A stretch of 64,000 nucleotides of DNA, from the NCBI GenBank assembly GCA_025594325.1, contig JANHCV010000015.1:868001-932000 (forward strand), given 5' to 3'. Positions 21,419-31,284 of the stretch are shown in pieces (position 1 is the first letter of the stretch; each line of letters begins with the position of its first letter). Below the pieces are notes generated by a model. The model was not told the origin of the DNA and ran no database searches. It was given only the letters and a program-made list of their open reading frames with translations. The position numbers were made by a program, and so were the translations under genes. Source of the DNA: Blastocladiella emersonii ATCC 22665. Taxonomy: Eukaryota > Blastocladiomycota > Blastocladiomycetes > Blastocladiales > Blastocladiaceae.

Positions 21419-22318
21419 ATGCATCTGCTACTCCTCGCCCTGGCCACTGCTGCGCTGACGCTCGCAGTCCCCGCGGCTGCCGTGTCCGTGACGGCCAACA
21501 CGCCGCCGGCGGGCTGGGCCGCGGGGCAGACGGTCGACCTGACGTGGTCCGTCAACCCGAGCGGCACGTCGGCGGCGCCCATGGACAAGCTCAACGTGTA
21601 CGTGATGCGGTGCGACACGCCCGCGTGCCTCAACGCGGTCACGGTGCAGCAGGTCGCGCAGGTACGTCAACGAGAGGATTGGGGGGAAACGGCTGGGCGC
21701 GAGCTGACGCGTTTTCTGTGAGAGTAGAACGTCGACGCGTCGGTCGGCAAGATATCGGCGACCCTCGACGCGGCGTCGCCTGCCGCGCCCGACTACTTCA
21801 TCAAGCTCGAGTCAGTCGCCAGCCCGCAGTCGGTCGTGTACTCGGGCAAGATCCCGCTCGTCAACTCGGGCAACGCCGTGTCGTCGTCGTCAGCCGCGAG
21901 CGCGGCGTTGAGTACTACGGCTGCCGCTACGACGACGAGTACCGCGTCCGCGTCGTCGGCGAGTTCCAGCAGCACGAGCGCGCCCACGTCGTCGGCATCT
22001 TCGGCCACATCCGCTTCGACCGCTTCCTCGACTTCTTCATCGTCCAGTTCGGCCTCGACGACCGACAAGTCGGCCACGTCCACCACCACCACCACCGCTA
22101 CGACGTCAAGCACCGACTCCACGACCACCACCGCCGCCAGCACCAGCAGTACCCCGACGGACATGGTCACGGTGACCATCACGTCGACGCGTCCCGCGGG
22201 CTCGCGCGCGACTGGCGTGCTCGACATGGGCTCGGGCGCGGGCCGCACCGTCGCCTCGGGCAGCTACGTTGGCGTCGGGATCGCCGCAGCGGCGGGGTTC
22301 CTGCTTTCGGTCGTGTGA
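21419..22318 (+). CDS. Kre9/Knh1-like GPI-anchored surface protein
   Basis: Exons 21419-21661 and 21728-22318 give 277 residues. A signal peptide (LLLLALATAALTLAVPAAA) is followed by a domain of about 95 residues, starting VSVTANTPPAGWAAGQTVDL and ending DYFIKLESV..YSGKIPLV. It resembles the N-terminal domain of fungal Kre9/Knh1 and related Ser/Thr-rich wall proteins. A Ser/Thr/Ala-rich stem of about 110 residues, likely O-mannosylated, leads to a C-terminal hydrophobic tail (VGVGIAAAAGFLLSVV) typical of GPI attachment. It probably sits at the plasma membrane or in the wall. The exact role is unknown. Family assignment is from pattern, not search. Confidence 0.75.
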
Positions 22319-23270
22319 AGCGTCGCTGTCGGCTCGATCATGTTGAAGAAACCATACCCCCTCCCTTGCACTCGCTCACCACCCACTCGCACCAATACAC
22401 GCCGCGGATTCACTCTCACGGGCATGGATTTTGATAAAGCGAAAGCGACGAAGGTGTGACTCGGCGCGGACGGAGAGCGAGGGCGCGCGATCTGATTCAA
22501 TCCGAGCACTGTGTTAAGGATTTACCGTAAAGTACAGCTTCGAATGATCCACGGATGGTCGAAGTGAGGGGGGACCTAGTCCGAACCCGCAACAGAGAGC
22601 GACGAAGACAAGCAGGGCTGGACAGCGGCCAGCATGCCCAGGACGTGAGGGCGACCAAGAGCCGCATGAGGTGAAGCACCAACCGCGGGGCACAAGTGAT
22701 CCAAGTACGAAAAAAGCGAGGTAGGCATCGGTCCAAACTCGGAACAGAGACAGGAACATGGCGGCGACGAAGCCAAGCAGGCTGGACGACCGACGTGGAA
22801 TCCACATCGCCCGTGGCCAGCAGGACCAGGACCGCGCACGCGACCACAAGTCAGGCCGAGGTCGGCTGCCGTCCAACGGCCGCGATCGCTGTGCAGCGTC
22901 TGCGCGTGACGGCCGGTTCCGCGCTCGCGGCGGACGCGAAGGCGTGGACGCGCGTGCGGCGAGCCCCGTCTTCACAAGACCAACGGCTTCACGCGGTGCT
23001 GCGGGTCTTTGCTTCATCACATCGTCCAACAACGAGAGAGAGAGTGGAGGGCCGGCGACATCGAGAGGAGAGAGGAGAGGAGGAAGCCCCTGGAAACGGT
23101 CAGGTGACGCCAACCCAGTTCGATCTTCGCTCGGCCGCCCGTCGTCGTCGTCCGCCCGCCCCGGCCCGCGGCGCGGCCATCGGCCCTTCGTGCGCTCCCT
23201 CACGCGCCCTGCTCTGCGGAGAAGACGCTGCACCGACAGCTCGCCACTTGGAGCAACCCGCGCGCCGACC
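22319..23270. other. Intergenic region, possible small membrane-protein remnant on minus strand
   Basis: About 950 bp between the Kre9-like gene and the SR gene. The minus strand at 22900-22560 has hydrophobic stretches in changing frames (LLGFVAAMFLSLFRVWTDAY, PALLVFVALCCGFGLG), but no single frame with a sensible start. The plus strand is purine-rich leader-like sequence before the SR gene. No gene is called. Confidence 0.3.
22575..22835. repeat. Diverged direct repeat, about 80 bp, two copies
   Basis: Segments starting near 22579 (CCGAACCCGCAACAGAGAGC) and 22731 (CCAAACTCGGAACAGAGACA) continue with matching strings, CGACGAAGACAAGCAGGGCT against CGACGAAGCCAAGCAGGCT. The period is about 150 bp. 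The copies are clearly related but interrupted by small indels. Confidence 0.5.
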
Positions 23271-24886
23271 ATGTCCGTCAACGGCGAGCCCATCACCGAC
23301 CGCCCACTCGAGCAGTCGTCGCTGTTCATCGGTGCGTCGCTCTCCGCCCCCTCTCCCCTCTCATGCAGCTCATGGATACTGAACTGATACCCACCCCTGT
23401 GCGTATGCAGGCCGCCTCGACCCCGAGGTCCGCCCGCGCGACCTCGAGGACCACTTCGGCACCTACGGCCGCATCAAGCGGTGCGAGGTCAAGCGCGGCG
23501 GCTACGCCTTCCTCGAGTTCGAGAAGGGCGAGGATGCCCGTGCTGCCCTCAAGGAGGACGGCGCTCTCCTGCTCGGCGAGCGCATCGCCGTCATGATTGC
23601 CAAGGTATGCGCTCTGCACCTCCCCATGTGCCCGCTGCGAGCCCCCGTCTGCCGCTCTGCCGATCTTTGCGCTACGCTGCCTATCTCCATCCGCTTCGCC
23701 TTCCCACCCGCCCACCGCCGCTCGTCCTGCTTCTCTTCCGCTGCAGCCCTTGCCCGCCTAGATGCGCTCGTGTCAAGGAGCAAGGTCTGCTGGAAGTGTG
23801 CGTCGTGTGCAGACCAAGCTCTCGTTTGGACGGCCCGATGCGTGTTCGTGTGTGTGGATGACCCGTGCTAAGCGACCAAGCAGCAGAGCAAGTTCCCCGA
23901 TCCCGATCCCTACCCCTCGTCCAACCCTCCCCTTTCTCTGCACCCCTTCGCCCGCCTGCTTGCCAAGTCTCTCGGGCTCGGTGCGGCTACCTCACCAAGG
24001 TCGGTCACCCAGCGGCAGTGGCAAGTCCTGTGCAGCTCTGCCCATCCCCGTCGTGCAGCCCAAGCGCAGCGCTAAGCAGCAGCGAGTGTGGTCGGCCCGC
24101 GCCAAGCAGTAGAAGTAGAAGAAGTCGCTAACGATCCGCCCGCTCCGCATGTCGCACCCGCTAACCTCTACCCACCCTACTCTGTGATTCGCTCTTGACT
24201 TGACAGGCTCGTCAGGCTGCTCCCGGCTCTGACGCTTGGTACGCCTCCTCTAATCGGCGTCGCTACTGATGTGCCCGACACTGACGCTGACCTTCCCACC
24301 CGTGTATAGCTTCCGCTGTGGCTCGACCGAGCACTGGTCGCGCAGCTGCCCGAAGCGCTCCGAGGACCGCGGTCTCGGCCTGGCCCGCTGGACGCGCAAC
24401 ACGCGCCGCAGCTCGCGTTCGCGCTCGCCGCCTCCGCGCGGCGGCCGGTCGCGCCGCTACTCGCGTTCGCGGTCCCGCTCGCGCTCGCGGTCCCCGGTCC
24501 GCAGCAGCCGGCGCCGCCGCTACTCGCGGTCGCGGTCGCGTTCGCGCTCGCGCTCGCGGGACCGCCGGTCCTCGCCCCGCCACCGCTCGCCGTCGCGGTC
24601 CCGTTCGCGGTCGCGTGACCGTCGTTCGTCGCGTCGCGACCGCGACCGCTCGCGCACCCGGTCCCGCTCGCCCCGCCGCTCGTCCCGCCGCGACTCGCGG
24701 TCCCGGTCCCGGTCGCGCGACCGCTCGCGCTCCCGCGACAACCACCGGCGCCGGTCCCGCTCGCGCTCGGCCTCGGCTGACCGCTCCCGCCGCCACCGCT
24801 CGCCGTCGCCCGTCGACGAGCCCCGCGGCCGCAGCCGCACCCCGGTGCCCCGCCGCGACCGGTCCATGAGCGTGGACCGCAAGTGA
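23271..24886 (+). CDS. SR splicing factor with RRM, zinc knuckle and RS domain (SRSF7/RSZ type)
   Basis: Exons 23271-23331, 23411-23604, 24207-24238 and 24310-24886 join in frame. The single RRM has RNP2 (SLFIGRL) and RNP1 (RGGYAFLEF). A CCHC zinc knuckle CFRCGSTEHWSRSC (C-x2-C-x4-H-x4-C) is created exactly across the last intron. The C-terminal 170 residues are an RS domain of alternating Arg and Ser, the substrate of SR protein kinases. The order RRM, knuckle, RS is that of metazoan SRSF7/9G8 and plant RSZ proteins. It should act in pre-mRNA splicing and mRNA export. The third intron is unusually long for this window. Confidence 0.9.
23605..24206 (+). other. 602-nt intron of the SR gene
   Basis: Most introns here are 50-90 nt. 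This one interrupts the SR gene between the RRM and the zinc knuckle. It contains several internal TAG/CAG sites and coding-like Lys/Arg stretches ending in stop codons (near 24060-24112). SR genes in many eukaryotes hold a stop-containing alternative exon at such a place. Confidence 0.55.
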
Positions 24887-25172
24887 GCGGGTGGGCTCGC
24901 GCGTGCGTGGAGCTCGCTGGTGGACCCGACGATGACGATGACGACCTTCCCCTATCTTTATTCATTTGCCGTTCCCCTCCCTCCCCCTCGGTATTGACTC
25001 GACCGGTCTTCTCACTTGTTGCCGGACTGGCTTGATACATGTCCTCTACTTGATCCTGGCGCGACCATCGAACCGAGGATGAGCAGCTGCGAGACATCAC
25101 GTGTGGGCTGCAGCCGACGCGTTTTGACGCGATCTGCTTGACCCGCGCTTCGCGGAGACACCGACCCGCGAC

Positions 25173-25199
25173 ATGAACGGCACATGGAGCATATCATGA
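25173..25199 (+). promoter_or_regulatory. Stop-start uORF of the receptor gene
   Basis: The ATG at 25173 opens nine codons that end in TGA 25197-25199. This TGA overlaps the receptor's second in-frame Met codon (ATGA at 25196). The first receptor Met, at 25184, lies inside this uORF. Confidence 0.4.
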
Positions 25200-28100
25200 A
25201 CGCGAGGCGACCCGCGGCAACGCCATCTCGCCGTCGAGTCGGATGTGACCCACAGCAAACACGCTGGCGGCGCGGGCTGCCGCTGGCGGCGGTCGCGCTG
25301 TTGCTTGCAGCCGTCGTGACCCTCCTCGCGGGAACCCCGGTCCGCGCGGCGGCGGCCTCGACCGCGGCAGTCGTGGCGCCGTACAACCTGACGCTCGGCG
25401 TGCTGTTCCCCATGTCGGACCCGGACAGCGGGTGGAACGTCGAGTTCTACGCGGCACTCGACGGGTTCAAGTACGCCATCGGTGACGCACAGGCCGCGGG
25501 GTTCCTCCCCGGCGCCAACGTGTCGCTGCAGACGGTCGACTCCTACAGCGCTGTTGACACGTCCGGGAGCAAGTCTATCTTTGGCGCGCTGAGTACGGAT
25601 GCTCCTTGGTGGGGTCGTTCGGCCGTGGCGCTCACTGCACCGCCATCCGTGTGTAGACCTGTTACAGGCCGGTGTCGCGGGTATCTTCGGCGAGGCCTTC
25701 TCGGACAACTCGAAGCGCGTCGCGTCCATCACGGGCGTCGTCACGATCCCGCAGTGCTCGCCCTTCTCGTCGACGAGCGACCTCAGCGACAAGTCGCGGT
25801 ACCCGTCCTTCTTCCGCACCGCCGTCACGGGCAACAGCATCGCCCTGATCCTCAACAACGCCCTGACCATGTTCAAATGGCGGCGCGTTGCTATCCTCGC
25901 CGAGTCCGGGAGCAACTTCATCGACACGCGTACGCTTTCTCGCCGACGTAAACCGCTTCCCACGCGATCACTGACTTTCAAGTGTAGTCGCGCAAGAGTT
26001 TATCGGCCTCGCGACCAACTCGCAGGTCGACATCACCGCGCAGCTGTCGATCAGCCCGACGACCAACGCCGCCGACATCATTGCCGCGCTGACGAGCACC
26101 GACACGCGGATCGTCGCGTTCCTGCACTACTCGGCGGCGGTCGTCAACGTGGTCAATGAGCTGTACCGCAGCGGGTGGCTGTCCGAGAACAAGGTGCTGC
26201 TGACCGTCAACGACCTGGGCGGGACGCTGTGCGCGTCGAACGTGACGCTGTGCGAGCGCGTGCTCGCCCGCACGCCCATCTTCGGCGGCGACATGGTGAC
26301 CAAGGACGGCCAGGTGTGGCGCGACTTTCTCGCCAAGTACGCGGCGCAGAACGGCGGCAGCGCCGACGCGTACCCGTACCGCATGGCGACCAGCTTCGGC
26401 CGCGCGTACGGGTGCGCGTACGGGCTGACGGCGGGCCTGCACCGCCTCGTCGAGCGCAACGGCGGGAACTGGACCCAGCTCGCGGTTCAGGACCCCGCGC
26501 TGTTCCGCAACCTCAACATGGCGCTGTTCAACATCTCGACGGCCGACGGCGCGCCGCAGAACTACTACATTGACGCCAACGGCGACCCCATGTTCGACAC
26601 GTACAAACTGTACTCGGCGAAATACGTCTCGGGCACGACCGAGAACTACGTCCTCAACTACACGACCAACTACCTGCTGCTGTCGAACCGGTCCATGGTC
26701 AACGTCACGGCGTACCCGTTCGCCAACAACGGCGAGGTCCCGCTCGACGGGCCGATCCGCGTCCTGACCAACCTGCAGTGGGACACGGCCGGCGGGATCG
26801 CGCTGCTGTGCCTGTGCACGTTCACGGCGGTCCTCGTCATCGTCTCGACGGGCGTCTTCTGGGTGCACCGCGACCACCCCGAGGTCCGCGCCACGTCGCT
26901 CACCGCGTCCATGATGGTCAACGTGGCCGCGCTCATTGGGATCTGGTCCATCACCAGCTACGTCGGGATCCCGACCGAGGCCCAGTGCCACATCCGGTTC
27001 TGGACCACGGTCATGTCGTACGGCGTCCTGTTCAGCGGCACCCTGCCCAAGTCGCTCCGCGTCTACCGCCTCCTGTACAGCGCGGTCGGCGGCAGCGCGA
27101 CGTCGCGCTGGTTCATGACGCGCGTCATGGCCATGATCCTCCTGTGCGAGGTCGCCGGACTCGTCGTCTACTCGGTCGTCGCCGACCCGAAACCCGTCCG
27201 CGAAATCCTCTCGCTCACGTCCGCGTCCATCAGCTGCGAGGCGTCGCCCAACGGGTTCAAGTACGGCGTCGCCCCGCTCGTCGTTATCGTACGTTGCTGT
27301 CCACCCTCTCGACGTCGCGATGGCAGCTGACATGCACGCGCGCGGTCGGCGTAGAACGCGATTCTCATCCTGTGGGGGCTCTACCTCACCTTCTTCACCC
27401 GCAGGGTCAACTCCAAGTACAACGAAGCGAGTACGCTGCTCCTCCTTCCCTCCCGCTCTAGCAACTCTAACCCAGTCCCGCGAGCGTAGAGCGCATTGCA
27501 GCCACCATCTACAACAGCGCCGTGGTCGTGACCGTGACGTGTGTCTTGCTCAGCAACCTCAGCACCATGCTCTTCTTCTTCTGCGTGCTGATCTGGTACC
27601 TGGTCACGGCCGCCGCTCTGATCCTGCACGTGCCCTCGCTCATCCGCATACTGAGCACGTACACGACCGAGGACAGCTCGCACGACTTCTTCTCGCGTGT
27701 CTCGGCCACGGGCCACGTCTCGGGTGCCGCGGGCGGTGGCGGCGGCGCGGACCCCGCGCGGCCGACGGGCAGCGGGATCGGTGGGGTCGGCGGCGCCGGA
27801 GGCGGCGGGCGCGGCGCGGGCCAGCTCGGGTCGGCGCTGTCGCAGGCGTCGCAGACGGGCGCCGGGCTGCGCGGGTCGCACGCGAGCATCTCGTCGCAGG
27901 CGCAGTCGACGTACATGATGTTCGAGGTCGAGGTGCTCCCCGTGCGCATGTTCTGGTTCCTGGCCAAGTGGGAGCGCGTCGACCTGTGGTACATTGTGTC
28001 GAACCGCGACGCGATCCTGCAGATGTTCGAGTCGGGTCAGCGCGAGGACAAGCTCACGTACGGCGGGTCGTTCTCGGCCTTCGAGCTGGTCCAGGACGAG

Positions 28101-28256
28101 CTCGGGCCCTACGATAACGACTGCACGGTCCAGCTCCGCGGCGTCTCGCAGCTCCGCAGCTTTTACGTCCGGTTCGCCAACCAGGCGCAGCGCGATAAGT
28201 TTGTCGCGCTCTTCAACTCGTCGCAGCTTCTCGAGCAGGCGCCGCTTGCAAATTGA
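25184..28256 (+). CDS. Class C (GABA-B-like) G-protein-coupled receptor with C-terminal PH-like domain
   Basis: Exons 25184-25592, 25657-25929, 25988-27288, 27355-27430 and 27490-28256 give about 941 residues (937 from the Met at 25196). A signal peptide is followed by a periplasmic-binding-protein-like ligand domain (LTLGVLFPMSDPDSG; GIFGEAFSDNSKRVASIT; TRIVAFLHYS), roughly residues 60-470. The seven-helix region, about 497-742, has class C features such as RATSLTASMMVN, GTLPKSLRVYRLLY and FTRRVNSKYNEAKRIA. There is no cysteine-rich linker, as in GABA-B receptors. A Gly-rich spacer then leads to a PH-like domain at about 829-935 (FWFLAKWERVDLWYIVSN; QLRSFYVRFANQAQRDKFVA). It probably senses an amino-acid-like ligand at the plasma membrane. 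The ligand is unknown. Confidence 0.88.
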
Positions 28257-29415
28257 TTTGAGCAAATAGATACGGCCACTCGTGCTCCTCGGTCTCCCGC
28301 GTGCCTTTCAGAAATCTCAGCTTCATGCCTGTGTTTCAGCTCTGCGTGAGTGGCGCGGCGCGTTCACAATGCTCGAAGCGAGTATTCCAGGACTTAATGA
28401 CCAAACCTCGTCTCGGTTTCCCATTCTGATCTCGTTTTATCACAGCATCGCTAAAGGTCCTCAAACGCGTTGCGCCACGCAACCTCAATCTTGGAACCTC
28501 TTGATGCGCGTCCCTTAACTTGACGGTGTCATTTTACGGTAGTATAACGACTTGAGCGAGCTTCAAACAAGCGCTTTCGCCTCATGCTGGGACGGCATGG
28601 GGCTCACGCGACGGCCAATGACACGACTGCACGCTCATTTGGTGCATAATGCACTACAGACGTTCACGCGGCACAGAATAAAACAGAAGTCGTTCATATG
28701 TCCTCGCCGAGTGCGTGGTGGATCGGCGTCGAGTTGTTTAAATGGTTAGTTCCCGAGTCGAACCCTACACAGGGGGTCGGCCGGGGCGGCCTTTTTTAGT
28801 TTTGTTCCCAACGCATACTTTTGCGCAGTACTATTAGATTTCTTGAATTTTGGCAATACAAACTAAAAATTCTTTCCATGGTGACAATGGATCAGCAGGA
28901 CGGAAATGAAATGACGCGTTAGGGTGGCAAAATGGACGCGTTGCGCCACACCGGTCAGCGTGGCGGATACGGCAGGTGTCTCGGCCTCGCTCGCACCATC
29001 CTTCATCTTTCCTGTTATTGAGACACGCCTGATATGAGTCTCTTCTGCCGACGCGCTAATCGAACGCTTTCTCCGCGTCAGATGAGATCGAGTCGACCTG
29101 CAGTACCAGGGAACTATGATGTTTCAGGCGTGGAGCGCTTCATGAGCGGCACGCCCTTGATCGTGAAGCTGTCCCGACTACGGCGGTCTAAGTACCTTGA
29201 GTACTCATGCTGTCCCTGGGGTCTCTTTGACTCCACGAATTTTACCTTGCCACGCCCGCGTGATCATGGATATTTTGTCCGTGTAATGCCCCCTCCTCTA
29301 CAGTTTATATTTTGGTGCTGACAGCAAATGAATCGATCGACTGCTCTTTGGTGCGCGCACGAGAGCCGCAAACGGTGCGTTGCGCCGGGAAGAACATAGG
29401 AGAATTCCAAGAAGG
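28257..29415. other. AT-richer intergenic region with repeat and motif copies
   Basis: About 1.2 kb of lower GC content than its surroundings, between convergent genes. It holds one tRNA-derived repeat (28700-28797) and two exact copies of GCGTTGCGCCAC (28467-28478 and 28937-28948). No gene is seen. Confidence 0.5.
28700..28797 (+). repeat. tRNA-derived SINE-like element, copy 1
   Basis: The sequence GCCGAGTGCGTGGTGGATCGGC resembles a D-arm/A-box. GAGTCGAACCC some 30 nt later resembles a B-box (GGTTCGANNCC). The element ends in a run of six T, a Pol III terminator. A homologous copy of the same length lies at 36562-36660 on the other strand. No full cloverleaf can be drawn, so this is not called a functional tRNA. 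Confidence 0.55.
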
Positions 29416-31262
29416 TCAAAGTAACAGCGCGGCCAGCGGTGGACGCGCAACGCCGCGGATCTCTGGCTGCGCAGCCTGTCCGATTTGGTTATGACTCAAC
29501 AGAAGCCGGGTCAGTGCCGAGGGAGCCTTTGCAACGAGAACCAACGCGCCAGTAGGTGTGATCTCGTTGAAACTGAGGTCCAGACAAGCCAGTGTACGTG
29601 GAAGGCCGTGAGCTAGAAGGACCACGCACAGGTCGTCGACACGCGTCGAACGCAGGTACAAGCTTTTCAGGCGTGGCGGCATGTGCTTCATCAGCAGTAG
29701 AGTCTCCTTGGTCGCGAGGGGCGAACCGGAGAGATTGAGCGTGCGGAGCGAGGGCGGCAAGCGACAAAGAACCTCGCACAACAGAGCCGAGGTAAGACCA
29801 CACGCATGCAAATCGAGCTCTTCAAGCGTCGCTGGGAGACCACTGGCGAGCGCCGCAACGGCCGCATCGTCAAGCTTGACACGTGTAAGCTCGAGCTTGA
29901 TCAGCGAGGCTGGAAGTGAAGCAAATAACCGGATCGCCTCCTTAGAGTCGATATCGTTCGCCGACAGCAAAAGGCTTTTGAGTGATCGAGGAAGGGCCAG
30001 TGCGAGGGCACGGGCGCCAACAGTTCCAAGCGCGCTGCCACGCAAATCAAGGACCTTAAGCATTTCCGGAAAGCGCCAGGTTGTGGTCGACTGATCCATG
30101 GAAAGCTTACGGTTATTGCTCAGATCGAGCAGCTTGAGTGACGGAGGCAGGAGGTTTCCAACAGCAGAAAGGCCCGTAGCGCTGAAATTGTTGGCTTCCA
30201 AGCACAAAGACTCCAAGGTCTGCGGGAGGGCTCGAACGAGTTGGGCCAAGATTGGGTCGTCGAAACCACAGTGCGGAGGAGATAGCGAGCGCAATGTACT
30301 AGGCAGCTCGAAGAAGAGAAGCGCTGCTGCGTTGGGCTCATTGAGATCCGCGCCCGAGATCGTGAGATATTCGAGTCGCGAAGGCCAGCACATCGGGCTG
30401 AGAGAATTGAGCGGGACTGGGCCGGCACTGCTGAGCCAGTAGTCTTCGACAAAGGACATTTTGACGACCGATTCTGGTGCACGGATCGCGACGAGCCGGG
30501 GAAAATCAAGCGGGCACTCGTAGAATCGAATTTCTTTCAGTTGCTGAGAACTGGCCATGGCGGCATTCAGTCGCTGGATCCCACGATGAGAGACGGCCTC
30601 GTGAACCAATTTGAGCGTCTCGACAGAGCCCATCGCGATGAGGTCGCATTGTTCGTTGATGGCCTGGTCAACGTCGCCTGCGTCCTTCAAGTTCCGTAGA
30701 GTTCCGTAGTCGCGTTAGTTAGATGAGTTAGAAAAGGCCGGAAAAAGCCAAGTCAACGTACTCGATCAAGCTCGTCATGCCAACCAACCTCGCCGGATTC
30801 GTCATTGTCGTCGCTATTGTCCTGGGGTTGGTCCCCGACTTCGGCTTCGCCGGAGCTTTGGTCGTCGGGATCCCAACTGGGGACACAAAAGCCAATTGCG
30901 ACCCTGATAGATCGCTTGCGATCCAACAAATTTGAGTTCTCGAGCCACTCTTCAATATCCCAGCAACAGGCCGTTTCGCCCGTCCTGTGCCACCACTCGA
31001 CGATGTCCAAGCGACGCGATTGGATGGCCGATATTAATTCGTGAACGGGAGGCTCAAGTCTGATCCCGCTCGCAGCCCAGCGGTCGAGAACGTCGGTCCG
31101 GTCGCGCTCGGTCGCCACATCCAGCCCAAAACTTGGTACAAGTCGCAAGATCGCTCGCTCGACGTCGGGAATGAAATCTCGACGCATGACGCGGGCGTAC
31201 TGAAGCAGGATACGCTTTAGCTGACTCTCGTCCCCAGCCCCGCTGCAGCAGCTGCGGCGCCA
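29416..31262 (-). CDS. LRR protein with helical repeats, 5' end missing
   Basis: Exon 30684-29416 encodes about twelve LRRs (LPPSLRTLNLSGSPL, LPATLEELDLHACGL). It joins in phase through a 77-nt intron (donor GTACGT, weak acceptor TTGAAG) to an exon running from 30762 up to about 31262. That exon carries the family's helical repeat (DVLDRWAASGIRLEPP; LDIVEWWHRTG) and an acidic insert. Upstream of DESQLKRILLQYARV the paralogue at 34716 has an F-box. Here only a remnant in another frame (LAPQLLQR) is seen, and no ATG. The gene therefore appears truncated just where the M16 peptidase gene begins on the opposite strand. Function is unknown; relatives with an F-box would be ubiquitin-ligase adaptors. 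Confidence 0.55.
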
Positions 31263-31284
31263 GTCCCTCGCGTGAAGTCGAACG

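Noticed and set aside
22514-23329. Minus-strand frame with hydrophobic stretches
   Set aside because: It overlaps the SR gene start, has no sensible ATG context, and the hydrophobic parts lie in shifting frames around a direct repeat.
24400-24880. Simple repeat in the SR gene
   Set aside because: The repetitive CGCTCGCGG pattern is the RS-domain coding sequence, not an independent repeat element.
28700-28797. Functional tRNA gene
   Set aside because: Promoter-box-like sequences are present, but the T-stem and anticodon stem do not pair, so only a tRNA-derived repeat is called.
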